Source: Ornithinibacillus halotolerans
GTDB lineage: Bacteria; Bacillota; Bacilli; Bacillales; Amphibacillaceae
Assembly: GCF_014637405.1 (NCBI RefSeq)
Contig: NZ_BMEY01000001.1
Coordinates: forward strand, 186,001-250,000
Direction: 5' to 3'
Length of the DNA: 64,000 nt
The first letter of the stretch is position 1. Each line of letters begins with the position of its first letter. Shown one piece after another: positions 27,640 through 37,044 of the stretch. Below the pieces are notes generated by a model. That model did not search any database and was not told the origin of the DNA. It saw only the letters and a program-made list of their open reading frames with translations. Made by a program: the position numbers and the translations under genes.

Positions 27640-28512
27640 TTATATCCACCCTTTGGAAGCAATTTGGTTAAACAATACATCCTCAATAGGTTTTGTAACG
27701 GAACATTGGATAAACCCTATTCCTCTTTCAAAACAAAACCTCTCTAATTTCTCTGTATGATTGTTAAGTCGTTCATAATAATTAGACTTTACACTCCGAC
27801 TCATCGTAACATTTACTTTTTCATTTGTTTCACTATCTACTAGCTCTAGATCCCCTTGATAAAATGGATCAATTTCATCTTGTGATAACAGTTGAATGAT
27901 GTAGAGTTCTTGTTTTTGTGCTTGTAATTTCTTAATCGCAGATTCTATTAATTCAATAGGTTCCAGTAAATCACTAATTAAAATAGAAAGGCTAGATTTC
28001 GGCTGAATATAAGTATGAACTTTCTCAGAGAAAGTACCTTCTATAGGTTCAGAAGTAATAGAGTCTACATATTGCACCATTCTTCCCATAAATGCTTTTC
28101 CTTTTTTATATGTAAAGGGATGTGTTGCCGCTCCGATAGGGAATATACCTACTCGATCATCAGCATGTAATGCCATATAACCAAACGAGGCTGCCAATTG
28201 TTTCGCAAATCTCCATTTTTCTGATAGGATAGCCATGGAATTCGTGCAATCTAGATAGATAGATACAACAATTTCTTGCTCATCTAAAAATCGTTTTATA
28301 TAATGCTTCTTCGTTCTAGCATAAATATTCCAATCGATCTGACGTAAATCATCACCTGGTTGGTACATTCTGTAATCAGAGAACTCTATAGAAGATCCTT
28401 GTCTTGTTGAACGCCTAGAACCTTTATGATGACCACGTTTTGAATTGCGTGATTGTATTCGATAGTTTGCAAGTTGATACATGATTTTACTAGATAGTAA
28501 CGGTTCACTCAT
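27640..28512 (-). CDS. DUF58 domain protein
   Basis: Protein of 290 residues. The DUF58 signature DYRMYQPGDDLRQIDWNIYARTKKHYIKRF is near residues 46-75, followed by a VWA-like fold (VSIYLDCTNSMAI near 84, with a MIDAS-like DxTxS). DUF58 proteins accompany MoxR ATPases almost everywhere and are thought to be adaptors or substrates. The ATG overlaps the MoxR stop codon (ATGA), indicating translational coupling. No membrane segment, so cytosolic. Confidence 0.92.
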   Translation of the reverse strand: MSEPLLSSKIMYQLANYRIQSRNSKRGHHKGSRRSTRQGSSIEFSDYRMYQPGDDLRQIDWNIYARTKKHYIKRFLDEQEIVVSIYLDCTNSMAILSEKWRFAKQLAASFGYMALHADDRVGIFPIGAATHPFTYKKGKAFMGRMVQYVDSITSEPIEGTFSEKVHTYIQPKSSLSILISDLLEPIELIESAIKKLQAQKQELYIIQLLSQDEIDPFYQGDLELVDSETNEKVNVTMSRSVKSNYYERLNNHTEKLERFCFERGIGFIQCSVTKPIEDVLFNQIASKGWI

Positions 28513-29510
28513 TGAGAATCACCAGTTGATTCGATAATTTGCTGAATGATTTCATCACTTGTTATACCTGCAGCCTCTCCTTCAAAATTAAGGAATAAAC
28601 GGTGCCTTAACACGGGCATTGCTGTTTTTTTAATATCTCCTTTGGAAACATGAAAACGTCCCATTGTTAGTGCACGGACTTTTGCGATACGAACTAGAGC
28701 TTGCAATCCACGCGGGCCTGATCCATAACGAACATATTTCTTTACAAGCTCTGGACTTTCTACTTGATCCGGATGGCTAGCCATAATAAGACTTACTGCA
28801 TAATCAAGAATTTCATCCGAAATAAGAATCTCCTTCGCTATACGTTGAATCATTTGAAGTCTATTCCCATCAATCACTTTCTGAAGAACAGGTGTCTCTA
28901 CTCCAGTCGTATGATTAATGATTTGTTTTAATTCGTCCTTAGAAGGATATTCTACATTAATTTTTAAAAGAAAACGGTCCATCTGTGCCTCTGGTAATGG
29001 GTACGTCCCTTCTAAATCAAGTGGGTTTTGCGTTGCTAACACAAAAAACGGTTCTGGAAGCTGTTTTGTTTCACCCATTACTGATACCGTTTGTTCGCCC
29101 ATCGCTTCCAAGAGAGCACTTTGTGTTTTTGGTGTAGCACGGTTAATTTCATCAGCTAGGACAATATTAGAAAAAATGGGACCTTCATGAAAAGTAAACG
29201 CTTGTCTTTTCCCATCTTCACTCGGCTCGATTAACATCGTACCAGTAATATCAGATGGCATCAGATCGGGAGTAAATTGGATTCTTGAAAACTTCAACTC
29301 CATGACATTAGAGATTGTTCGAATAAGCATTGTTTTTCCTAAACCAGGAAGCCCTTCTAATAGTGCATGCCCACCTGAAAAAATAGTCCACAGCACTTGG
29401 TCAATCGTATCATTTTGACCAACAATAAATGATTGAATTTCAATTTTTACGTTTGTAATTTCTTCAGCTACTTGTTGTAATTCCTTTTCTTTCGCTTCTA
29501 CACTTAACAA
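28509..29510 (-). CDS. MoxR family AAA+ ATPase
   Basis: Protein of 333 residues. Walker A GLPGLGKT near 58, Walker B VLADEINRA near 120, sensor 1 VLATQNPLD near 160, and the C-terminal lid with GSGPRGLQAL. This is the MoxR clade, which acts as a chaperone in assembling or activating VWA-containing complexes. The start is TTG 29510 behind AAGGAG. It lies 3 bp after the upstream gene and overlaps the DUF58 gene by 4 bp. It should power the conformational work of the VWA proteins of this operon (inference). Confidence 0.93.
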   Translation of the reverse strand: MLSVEAKEKELQQVAEEITNVKIEIQSFIVGQNDTIDQVLWTIFSGGHALLEGLPGLGKTMLIRTISNVMELKFSRIQFTPDLMPSDITGTMLIEPSEDGKRQAFTFHEGPIFSNIVLADEINRATPKTQSALLEAMGEQTVSVMGETKQLPEPFFVLATQNPLDLEGTYPLPEAQMDRFLLKINVEYPSKDELKQIINHTTGVETPVLQKVIDGNRLQMIQRIAKEILISDEILDYAVSLIMASHPDQVESPELVKKYVRYGSGPRGLQALVRIAKVRALTMGRFHVSKGDIKKTAMPVLRHRLFLNFEGEAAGITSDEIIQQIIESTGDSQ

Positions 29511-29513
29511 GAG

Positions 29514-31115
29514 TCATTCTCCTTCCGGGGCTAAATCACTAAAATAATCCCTAATTACATCTTCTAAATAACTTGGCAATTCTAGTCTATCAACACTATT
29601 CCTGTACGATTTCTCATAATCACCATAAACGTCCTCATAGGATCGCACAGTTCCTTTTAATACTAATCCATCCGGTGAAAGTTGGAATTCACTATCTCCT
29701 TCTCCCATTTCCCCAAAGTCTTCTTCAATGGATTCCTGACCATCAATAATCTCAGGAATGGTTAATTCTCTAGATCCTTGGCCGAACCCAGCACCTGAGC
29801 CACCACTACCATTTCCAGTTCCACCGTTTCCACTCCCTGAACCTGATCCTGTTCCACTTCCGCCATTTCCAGAACTATTATTACCTTCATTACCAGACCC
29901 TTGACCTGCTCCAGTTCCTTCATTATTCCCATTTCCCTCTGAAGCTCCATTACTTTCCCCATCTTCATTTGAGTTACCATTGGAACTAGAATTGGAACCA
30001 TTTTCTTGTTGGTTTTGTTCATTTGGATTTCCAAAGGCAAGATTTTCTTGATCGCTTAAACCATTCTGAGCCATATTTTGTTGAAGGGAAGTAGCTAGAT
30101 TTTGTAATTGATCCTGTAGTGCAAGTATTTGATCTAATGATTGAACGGATTCAATCATATTTTGAAGTTGCTCTTCCAATGAAGCTAACATCTCTTCCAA
30201 CTGGTCTTTTGATAAGGAAGATAAATCCGGGTTATCCATGTTTAACATATCTGAAAATAACTTCTCCAGAGTTTCTTGTTCATCTTCAGTTAATGAAGCT
30301 AAATCCTTTTCCATTAACTTATCCATTGCTTCACTAAGCTTATTAGTATCTAATGAGTCCAATGCCTCGGAAAGCTCTTGCATAGACTTTGTTTTTTCTG
30401 CAAGCTCTTCTAACTGCTGTTCGTTCTTTTCCGCTTTCGCCTTTTGTTCAGCAAGTTTCTTTTCTTGTTTCAGTAATTCCTCCAATAATTCTTTGCTTTC
30501 TTTTATTGAATCTGTTTGTTCCATTAATTCCTCTAATTCTTTTGTAAGATCTTTCTCTTCAACTAGCTTATTGATTTCTTCTTTCGTTTCTTTTGCAATC
30601 TCTTGATCGACTTCCTTTTGTTTCGCCAATCTCATAGTTTCGTTAGGTAGAAAATATAAAGTGGTCGATAGAACTAGCAATAGACTTACCCACATAACGT
30701 TTTTCCATCGAAAAATGAAAATTTTATCAGCTTGAATCAGTGAAAGAGATTGTTTCATTTGTTGAATTGTATTCTTGAGTTGGAGTTCAATCATAACTCC
30801 AGTATCGTTACGATAATGGTACGCTGTTGTAACATGATTATCCGCTACAAACTGGTCAAAGTAAGTAGCTGCTTCCTTTTCAGTTGGCCTTTTAAGTATT
30901 GTTAGAACAATAGTGCCAATGAAAACCAAGACACCAAACATACAGATTTTTTCTAATAAATGTGGAATAACGAAAAATCTTGCGAGCAATAGAAGGAATA
31001 CACTTCCAAGTCCCAGAACAAATAAACCAACATAAAAATGGTTCATTAGGCGTTTCTTTCCTATTTTTTGTTTAGCAACCTTTAATAGCTTCTGAAATTG
31101 CTCGCGTTCATTCAT
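29514..31115 (-). CDS. Membrane protein with coiled coil and Gly/Ser/Asn-rich linker
   Basis: Protein of 533 residues. Three membrane segments (about 29-48, 56-73 and 138-155), then a long Glu/Lys/Leu coiled coil (about 165-350) with strict heptad-like ELEELxE patterns. Next is a low-complexity linker of Gly, Ser, Asn and Glu (about 365-455), then a conserved-looking end: LKGTVRSYEDVYGDYEKSY and LPSYLEDVIRDYFSDLAPEGE. The last part resembles the C-terminus of DUF4175-like proteins found beside MoxR operons. The plan suggests a membrane-anchored spacer or scaffold. AAGGAAGGG before the ATG. No enzyme motif seen. Confidence 0.75.
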   Translation of the reverse strand: MNEREQFQKLLKVAKQKIGKKRLMNHFYVGLFVLGLGSVFLLLLARFFVIPHLLEKICMFGVLVFIGTIVLTILKRPTEKEAATYFDQFVADNHVTTAYHYRNDTGVMIELQLKNTIQQMKQSLSLIQADKIFIFRWKNVMWVSLLLVLSTTLYFLPNETMRLAKQKEVDQEIAKETKEEINKLVEEKDLTKELEELMEQTDSIKESKELLEELLKQEKKLAEQKAKAEKNEQQLEELAEKTKSMQELSEALDSLDTNKLSEAMDKLMEKDLASLTEDEQETLEKLFSDMLNMDNPDLSSLSKDQLEEMLASLEEQLQNMIESVQSLDQILALQDQLQNLATSLQQNMAQNGLSDQENLAFGNPNEQNQQENGSNSSSNGNSNEDGESNGASEGNGNNEGTGAGQGSGNEGNNSSGNGGSGTGSGSGSGNGGTGNGSGGSGAGFGQGSRELTIPEIIDGQESIEEDFGEMGEGDSEFQLSPDGLVLKGTVRSYEDVYGDYEKSYRNSVDRLELPSYLEDVIRDYFSDLAPEGE

Positions 31116-31116
31116 G

Positions 31117-31959
31117 TTAAGCCCTTCCTTTATTTGCCGTCATTTTCGGTCGTAATTTTTTAATACTAATCCATAAGGATAGTATCGTTATTAATAGGTA
31201 AGTAATATAAAAACTAGTAACAATAGGAATACCAATTCCTGATCTTCGTTGTATTTCTTCCACCATATAAGGCTCAAACGATGATATTAAAATAATAAAT
31301 GGATTTACCATTGCCGTAAAATACGGTACTGTCGTTGCACTGTTTTGATAGAAGAACATTTCACCTATGATAATCGTTAGAAATCCAGTCCCTGCAGTTA
31401 AGAATAATGCTACGCCATATGTCGTAATGGATGCAATAATCGTTTTCCTAATTAAAGTAGAAAATAACACGCCAAGGCTACCTATTGTAATCATCACAAC
31501 TAAGTACAGTAAAAATGTCGAGAGCAGTAGATTTGGATGAACCCCACCGAATAAAAAAACAATACTGTACAGTGGTAATGATGAGATCATCATTAATAAT
31601 AAGTACGAAATAGACGAAAATAATTTACTTAATATGATGCTTGTGGATGACTGAGGTGTTGTTAATAATATATTTAATGTTTGGCGTTCACGTTCTCCAC
31701 TAACAACACCGGATGTTAAGCCAGGTGTCATAAAAAGGATTAATGCTAGTTGAACAAAAGACAATACGATAAACATAATTCTACTTTGATCAGGACTAAA
31801 GACAGAGGCAGTTGTATAGACCGTATTGACAATAATAAAGCCAATTGCAATTAATCCTAAAGCAAATAAATAGAAAAACACACCTAGAAATCCTTTAAAC
31901 GAACGAAAGCGGAGTTTTATTTCTTTGTTCAAAACTGGATTAATCAATAATGATTTCAA
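31117..31959 (-). CDS. ABC-2 type transporter permease
   Basis: Protein of 280 residues with six membrane segments (about 22-45, 58-78, 103-130, 138-165, 170-200 and 240-262). The segment SGVVSGERERQTLNILLTTPQSSTSIILSK near 80-110 is the ABC-2 coupling region. The start is TTG 31959 within TTGA, overlapping the ATPase stop, with AAAGGAG upstream. It forms an exporter with the ATPase encoded just before it. What is moved is unknown; in this operon it may export or assemble the large envelope proteins (inference). Confidence 0.88.
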   Translation of the reverse strand: MKSLLINPVLNKEIKLRFRSFKGFLGVFFYLFALGLIAIGFIIVNTVYTTASVFSPDQSRIMFIVLSFVQLALILFMTPGLTSGVVSGERERQTLNILLTTPQSSTSIILSKLFSSISYLLLMMISSLPLYSIVFLFGGVHPNLLLSTFLLYLVVMITIGSLGVLFSTLIRKTIIASITTYGVALFLTAGTGFLTIIIGEMFFYQNSATTVPYFTAMVNPFIILISSFEPYMVEEIQRRSGIGIPIVTSFYITYLLITILSLWISIKKLRPKMTANKGRA

Positions 31960-32894
31960 GAAAAATCGACTCCTTTCGTAATTTCTAAAAAGACATCTTC
32001 TAAGTCCGTTTCTTCTTCATTAAAACTAACTATTTGTATATCTTTCAAAATGGCCTTTTTCAGTAATTGACCCTGTTCTTCATCAGTACCGGTATATGAA
32101 AAAATAATTGTATTTTCATTTTTATCATGTCTAGTTATTGCTGATACTTTAGGTTCATCTTCCAAAAAGGAAATTGCTTCTTCAAGATTAGATGATAATC
32201 GCACATGGATGACTTTATTTGCTTGCAGTTGCTTTTGAATCGTTCCAACCGAACCGGAAGCTACTAATTTTCCATTTGTAATAACACCTATCTCATCACA
32301 CATTTCTGCTAGTTCCGGCAAGATATGGGAAGAAATGATGAGCGTTTTTCCCATCTTCTTTAATTCTTTTAATATTTCTCTCATTTCAATTCGTGCCCTT
32401 GGGTCTAGACCAGATGCAGGCTCATCTAAAATAAGCACTTCTGGATCATGGATGAGGGAACGTGCCAGACATAGTCTTTGTTTCATTCCTCTAGAAAGTA
32501 CATCAACATACTCCTCTTCTTTATGTGACAGATTTACTAGTTCAAGCAACTGTGGAATTAACAGATCACGTTCATTTTTAGGTATCCCATAACTAGCACC
32601 ATAGAAATGAAGATACTCTACGGTTTTAAATTGGTCATACACGCCGAAGAAGTCTGGCATATAGCCGATATGATTTCTCACTTTTTTAGGTTCTTTCGTT
32701 ACATCATAGCCGTTCACAAAAGCTGTACCAGATGTGGGTGCAAGTAGCGTCGCTAATATGGAAAAGGTAGTCGATTTTCCCGCACCATTATGTCCAACAA
32801 ATCCATAGACTGTACCTTTCTCAATCTTTAAGTTAAGTGAGTCAAGAGCAGTAAAAGAACCATATTTTTTTGTTAAATTTACTGTTTCAATCAT
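31956..32894 (-). CDS. ABC transporter ATP-binding protein
   Basis: Protein of 312 residues. Walker A GHNGAGKST near 34, Q-loop YMPDFFG, signature LSRGMKQRL near 134, Walker B LILDEPASGLDP near 154 and the switch His in ISSHILPE. A C-terminal extension of about 90 residues (VIHVRLSS...DLEDVFLEITKG) is that of the CcmA/NatA-type exporters. The ATG overlaps the stop of the upstream gene. Partner of the ABC-2 permease that follows. Confidence 0.95.
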   Translation of the reverse strand: MIETVNLTKKYGSFTALDSLNLKIEKGTVYGFVGHNGAGKSTTFSILATLLAPTSGTAFVNGYDVTKEPKKVRNHIGYMPDFFGVYDQFKTVEYLHFYGASYGIPKNERDLLIPQLLELVNLSHKEEEYVDVLSRGMKQRLCLARSLIHDPEVLILDEPASGLDPRARIEMREILKELKKMGKTLIISSHILPELAEMCDEIGVITNGKLVASGSVGTIQKQLQANKVIHVRLSSNLEEAISFLEDEPKVSAITRHDKNENTIIFSYTGTDEEQGQLLKKAILKDIQIVSFNEEETDLEDVFLEITKGVDFS

Positions 32895-35335
32895 TGGTTA
32901 TATACTCCTTCCACCTCAAGCATTGGAATGGTTACATCTGGATTCGTCATTCCTGTTTTAACAAATGTAATAATAATTTTACCTTCTTCCGAAATATATG
33001 ATGATACATCCTCTTCTAATGTTGTTTGACTACCATCTAACAGAACAAATTCACCGGTCTCTGGTTGATAAATACTAAATTCGGTATCAGCAGATATCGG
33101 ATGTGTCACTCTTAATTTAGTAATTGTTATATGATCTAGGTTCATCTCTACAGGTAATTGATACACAAGTTGGTATTCGCCTTGATCCACAGAGGCAAAG
33201 TTATCGTCATACATCAGTCCATTATGATGAATGAATCCTTGATTATTAGAAAGTATACTTAATTCTGGTCGCATTTCATCTCTAGAAAGTTTAAACTCCC
33301 CACCTTGAAGCGAACGTATATCTACATGAACCCCTTGCGTTACAACAGAGAGTGAATTATACTTCTTTAATGATTTGTCTAGTGTAATATCGACCAATTT
33401 GTCTTTTGTAAATCCTGCAATTATTGGTTGTTTCTTATCTGTTGGTTGAAGATCAAAATAAAGGGACGAATCAAGTAATTCATATTTCTTCCACTCCTCT
33501 ATGGAGTTTTTTCCTTTTGGCTCAGACATTCCACCATAACCTTGGTTGTAATAACCAGGAATAACTTTATTAGCTAAATTAGAGCGTGGTGCACCAATAA
33601 TATCTTGAACATTATTTGAATCTAATTTTATATCAACTGAAATAGTCTCACCTGCTTGTATGGGACCTAATTCATATGCCTTCGATCCACTTAGTAAGTA
33701 AGCATCTTCTAAATCAAACGATAAATTGCTCGTAACTGACCCAATTAGTTGATTATTTTCTACCCATAAATCCGTATCTAACTCTCCAGTTTCTAATGAT
33801 TTAATTGGACCCAATGCAGAACGAATGGACCAATACTCAACATCCTGATAAGTAATGAGTGTTTGTTGTCTTCCTTTTTCAACCATCGGTAATTGACGCA
33901 TCGACTCACTTTCATAAGAACTGTATTGATTAATAGGAAAAGCATCAAAAGAGTTTGATTTTATCGTTAATGGATAGTCTCCTCCGCTACTAGTAAGTAC
34001 TGAGAACGCCCCGAATCCATTTCCTTTTCCATTTTCATCAATTGCTATAAGATTGACATGATTTATTTGTGATCCTCCAATTCGATCTTTTGCACCAACG
34101 ATAAAGATAGCAATACTTGAGAGAACAGCAACTGCAGGAATGATAATCCATGCTATTTCACGCTTATCCAATTTCTTTAATAAAAAATAAAGAGCAGGAA
34201 TCAAAACAATTAAATAAATGATAAATAAGATGACTAATGGTTGTACCGGAATAAATAAAGAAGGATACATTTGGGCAACATTCTGAAAACGATATGTTAA
34301 ATCATCTCTCATATAATTGTTATGACCATAGTAATTAACATCAACAGTTTGCTGAAATACTTGTGATAACCAATTAGAATAATTTTCCCATTTAGTTATT
34401 GACTCACTACTTAAGTTAAATGCAAATTGTGTTACCTCTCCAAGTCCAAACGTTTTATTTAGAACCATTGGTAAGGAATGGTCGCTATAGATTACATGTA
34501 CATCATCGACAATATCTCCACTATGTATCTCGAGATTCTCAAAATTAGGTAGTTCTTCGTCTTCACTTAGTTTTAAAAAATTCAAATCGCTAAAGGACGC
34601 CTGTTCCTTAATTTCCATTAATAACATGTCTTTCAATCGATTATGTTGTTGTAAAAAAGGATCACTACCAATCATGAGATGTCCACCAGACGTTGTCCAA
34701 TTATAAATTGCATCTATTTGTTCATCTGATAAACTTGCTATTTGATAATTATTAAGGACAATCACATCAAATAATCCTAATCCCATCGCATCATTTGCTA
34801 CATTATCTTTCGTGATATGAAAAAATTCAACCGATTCTCCTTTGTAACGAAGCGTCTTTAATGCATTTAATGAATCTGGATCATTTGTTAATGCACCTAT
34901 AACAATTCGTTGCTCTGGAAGGAATGAAGGTCGTGTTTTTGTATTCCCTTTTAGTGTGACCTCTTTTCCTTCTTCCCAGCTACCTTCATAAAAACGAACG
35001 TACGTTTGAGTAGTACCTTGACTACCAAAGTAATAATCATTTAACCCAGGTATGGAGACAGCTACAGTCGTCTCTTCCCCTTTCGGAAACTCTACTGGTA
35101 CAACAACATTTCCAACTGAGTCGTACGAAGGACTAGAATAAAATACAAGATCCCCTGATACACTCTCTCCATTATTCTGTACTTTAACAGTGACGGGAAA
35201 ACCTTTTCCCTTCTTTACCTTCCCATCTATGCCGTAAGTAATATGTACTTCTAACTGCTCTTCAGCTGTAACCACAATTGGTAATATAACTAGACATATA
35301 CAAAACAAAATGAGAACAAGTAAGCTCTTTCGCAA
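32891..35335 (-). CDS. Large exported membrane protein, first gene of the MoxR/VWA operon
   Basis: Protein of 814 residues. AAGGAGGGG lies 7 bp before TTG 35335, which I take as start; this gives a signal peptide (RKSLLVLILFCICLVILPIVVTA). A beta-rich extracellular part follows, then a GATase/ThuA-like segment (VIVLNNYQIASLSDEQIDAIYNW...GGHLMIGSDP, about 195-235), two membrane segments (about 370-390 and 400-420), and a second extracellular beta-rich part. No enzyme residues can be assigned. Divergent from ykuK. The operon order (exported protein, ABC exporter, scaffold, MoxR, DUF58, two VWA proteins) suggests one envelope machine. Confidence 0.75.
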   Translation of the reverse strand: MRKSLLVLILFCICLVILPIVVTAEEQLEVHITYGIDGKVKKGKGFPVTVKVQNNGESVSGDLVFYSSPSYDSVGNVVVPVEFPKGEETTVAVSIPGLNDYYFGSQGTTQTYVRFYEGSWEEGKEVTLKGNTKTRPSFLPEQRIVIGALTNDPDSLNALKTLRYKGESVEFFHITKDNVANDAMGLGLFDVIVLNNYQIASLSDEQIDAIYNWTTSGGHLMIGSDPFLQQHNRLKDMLLMEIKEQASFSDLNFLKLSEDEELPNFENLEIHSGDIVDDVHVIYSDHSLPMVLNKTFGLGEVTQFAFNLSSESITKWENYSNWLSQVFQQTVDVNYYGHNNYMRDDLTYRFQNVAQMYPSLFIPVQPLVILFIIYLIVLIPALYFLLKKLDKREIAWIIIPAVAVLSSIAIFIVGAKDRIGGSQINHVNLIAIDENGKGNGFGAFSVLTSSGGDYPLTIKSNSFDAFPINQYSSYESESMRQLPMVEKGRQQTLITYQDVEYWSIRSALGPIKSLETGELDTDLWVENNQLIGSVTSNLSFDLEDAYLLSGSKAYELGPIQAGETISVDIKLDSNNVQDIIGAPRSNLANKVIPGYYNQGYGGMSEPKGKNSIEEWKKYELLDSSLYFDLQPTDKKQPIIAGFTKDKLVDITLDKSLKKYNSLSVVTQGVHVDIRSLQGGEFKLSRDEMRPELSILSNNQGFIHHNGLMYDDNFASVDQGEYQLVYQLPVEMNLDHITITKLRVTHPISADTEFSIYQPETGEFVLLDGSQTTLEEDVSSYISEEGKIIITFVKTGMTNPDVTIPMLEVEGVYNQ

Positions 35336-35571
35336 CAAGACCCCTCCTTCTAAACGGTAAACCAATAAATAAGTATAAAAATAATTCAAATTGTAAATTA
35401 ACTATAACATAGTAAATTTAAATTTTATATTCTATTTCGAAGTTTCCCAATATAGACATATAACAGGAACAATTAAACAACAACAAGCATTCTATTTATT
35501 AATAAGACGAATTTTCATACAGAAAAGATTCATTTCCGTGAAGTTAATAGTATATAGGAGGTTTACAATTT

Positions 35572-36108
35572 GTGGCTTATTTAAACAAATTGGAAGACAA
35601 CTTTCAGAATCTAACAAACAATTCGATGTCTTTTGAAGAAGTATTTCAGCACATTGTTCAATTTATAAAAAAAGATCCAACTGGGCAGTATCGATTAATA
35701 TTTGGTACAGATTCACAAGTACACACAACATATACTAGATTTATTACTGGAATTGTTATTCAGTGTGAAACGAAAGGTGCATGGGCTTGTATAAGAAGGG
35801 TGGATGTTCCGCGTAAGATGCTTAATCTTCACGAACGCATATCATATGAAACTTCCTTAACAGAAGAGGTGGTTTCCTTATTTACAAAAGAAAAAAAGAA
35901 CCGACTAATCGATATTGTGTTACCCAACATATATAAAGGTTCTTCCTTTATCATTGAAGGGCATATCGATATTGGTTCTTCCCAAAAAAATAAAACAAGA
36001 ATATTTGTTAATGAGATGGTCAGTAGAATGGAATCATTAGGAATCGAGCCAAAAATAAAGCCAGACTCATTTGTCGCAAGTTCTTATGCAAATCGATTTA
36101 CAAAATAA
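35572..36108 (+). CDS. RNase H-like YkuK family protein
   Basis: Protein of 178 residues with start GTG 35572 and AGGAGG upstream. The stretch YRLIFGTDSQVHTTYTRFITGIVIQ near 41-65 is the first strand pair of an RNase H fold with a catalytic-type Asp (GTDSQ), and HIDIGSSQKNKTR near 131 and KPDSFVASSYANRFTK at the end carry further acidic residues. This matches the YkuK/DUF458 family. Nuclease activity is predicted from fold only. It converges on alkD with 5 bp between and no visible terminator. Confidence 0.87.
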   Translation: MAYLNKLEDNFQNLTNNSMSFEEVFQHIVQFIKKDPTGQYRLIFGTDSQVHTTYTRFITGIVIQCETKGAWACIRRVDVPRKMLNLHERISYETSLTEEVVSLFTKEKKNRLIDIVLPNIYKGSSFIIEGHIDIGSSQKNKTRIFVNEMVSRMESLGIEPKIKPDSFVASSYANRFTK

Positions 36109-36113
36109 ATAAG

Positions 36114-36770
36114 TTATAGATATTTGCTTCCTTCACGAATACTAAGTTTAGCTAGCTTAGTGTTTTCAATAAAATAACGGACAGAAGTTGGATTGATTTT
36201 TGAATATTCCCGTAATGCCCAACCAATTGCCTTTTGTATAAAAAATTCCTTACTTTCTGCATTACGTATTATATATGTATATAAAATATCTTCATTTGTC
36301 TTTTCTTTATATTTTAATTGAAATAAAATGGCTGTTCTTATTAACCACAAATTATCATGAACAGACCAGCTATCAATGGTGTCACTGATTACTCTAGAAT
36401 CAATAGAAGCTATTTTACCTACTGGTTTCTGAGCAAGCATGTCCACTGTATCCCACCAAGATTTTGTTACAATTAATTCTTCAAATAGAGCTAGGTCTTC
36501 TACGTTTATTTTTCGTAGCATTTTGTCTATATAATCAAGAGCAATATATTGATATTCTCGTTCATCCATCGCCCACAGTTGTAAGATAAAATCTCTATCA
36601 AAGGCTTCTTTAATAATACCTGTATCCTTGAAAAACTGATTTGTTATCTTTTTTCTTTCCGGTGTTTTTATCCCTAAAAAAGTAAAATGATCTTTCATAT
36701 ACTTTTCCATTGGAATAGCATTTTCTAAATTTCTATTTGCTTCAAGTTCCTTGACTAACTTATGTATCAT
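36114..36770 (-). CDS. AlkD-like DNA alkylation repair protein
   Basis: Protein of 218 residues. Of two adjacent ATGs I take 36770, 6 bp after GGGGGA. All-helical, HEAT-like repeats typical of AlkC/AlkD DNA glycosylases, which remove 3- and 7-methylated purines without flipping the base. Family segments are FLGIKTPERKK near 25, REYQYIALDYID near 73, SWWDTVDMLA near 104 and the active-site region WLIRTAILFQL, IQKAIGWALREYSK near 175-190. The nested repeat element lies directly upstream. Confidence 0.88.
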   Translation of the reverse strand: MIHKLVKELEANRNLENAIPMEKYMKDHFTFLGIKTPERKKITNQFFKDTGIIKEAFDRDFILQLWAMDEREYQYIALDYIDKMLRKINVEDLALFEELIVTKSWWDTVDMLAQKPVGKIASIDSRVISDTIDSWSVHDNLWLIRTAILFQLKYKEKTNEDILYTYIIRNAESKEFFIQKAIGWALREYSKINPTSVRYFIENTKLAKLSIREGSKYL

Positions 36771-36799
36771 CATAATCCCCCATATATAAATAAAGTAAT

Positions 36800-37037
36800 A
36801 GAGGCTGGGGATTAACACTTTTCAGGAATGGAAATTACGAACTAGCACAACATAAGCCCCGGCAATATACGGAGACTCCTGTGGGAGGAAAGGCATCGGT
36901 GAGACCCCGGAGTGCGTAAGCACGAGGAGGCTCATCAGCCGCCCACGGAAAGCGAAGTATATTGCCGGGGCGGGATAGATGCACTAGTCTGAACTGTTCA
37001 GATTTACCTTTCTAGAAATAATTAAACCCCAGCCTCT
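36800..37037. repeat. Nested inverted-repeat element, copy A
   Basis: Outer stem AGAGGCTGGGG (36800-36810) / CCCCAGCCTCT (37027-37037), perfect over 11 bp. Inner stem GCCCCGGCAATATAC (36856-36870) / GTATATTGCCGGGGC (36957-36971), perfect over 15 bp. Inside are hairpins CTCC-TGTG-GGAG and GTGC-GTAA-GCAC (36912-36923). It lies between the CAP gene stop and the alkD start. The inner part is about 63% GC, much higher than its surroundings. Confidence 0.85.
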
Positions 37038-37044
37038 CTAATCT

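Noticed and set aside
29762-30040. Met/Gly/Val/Glu-rich ORF inside the coiled-coil protein gene
   Set aside because: It is a frame-shifted reading of the low-complexity linker of the same strand's real gene.
36800-37037. GC-rich repeat element as a small protein gene
   Set aside because: Short ORFs in it have no ribosome binding site, and the differences between copies are paired in stems rather than in codon third positions.
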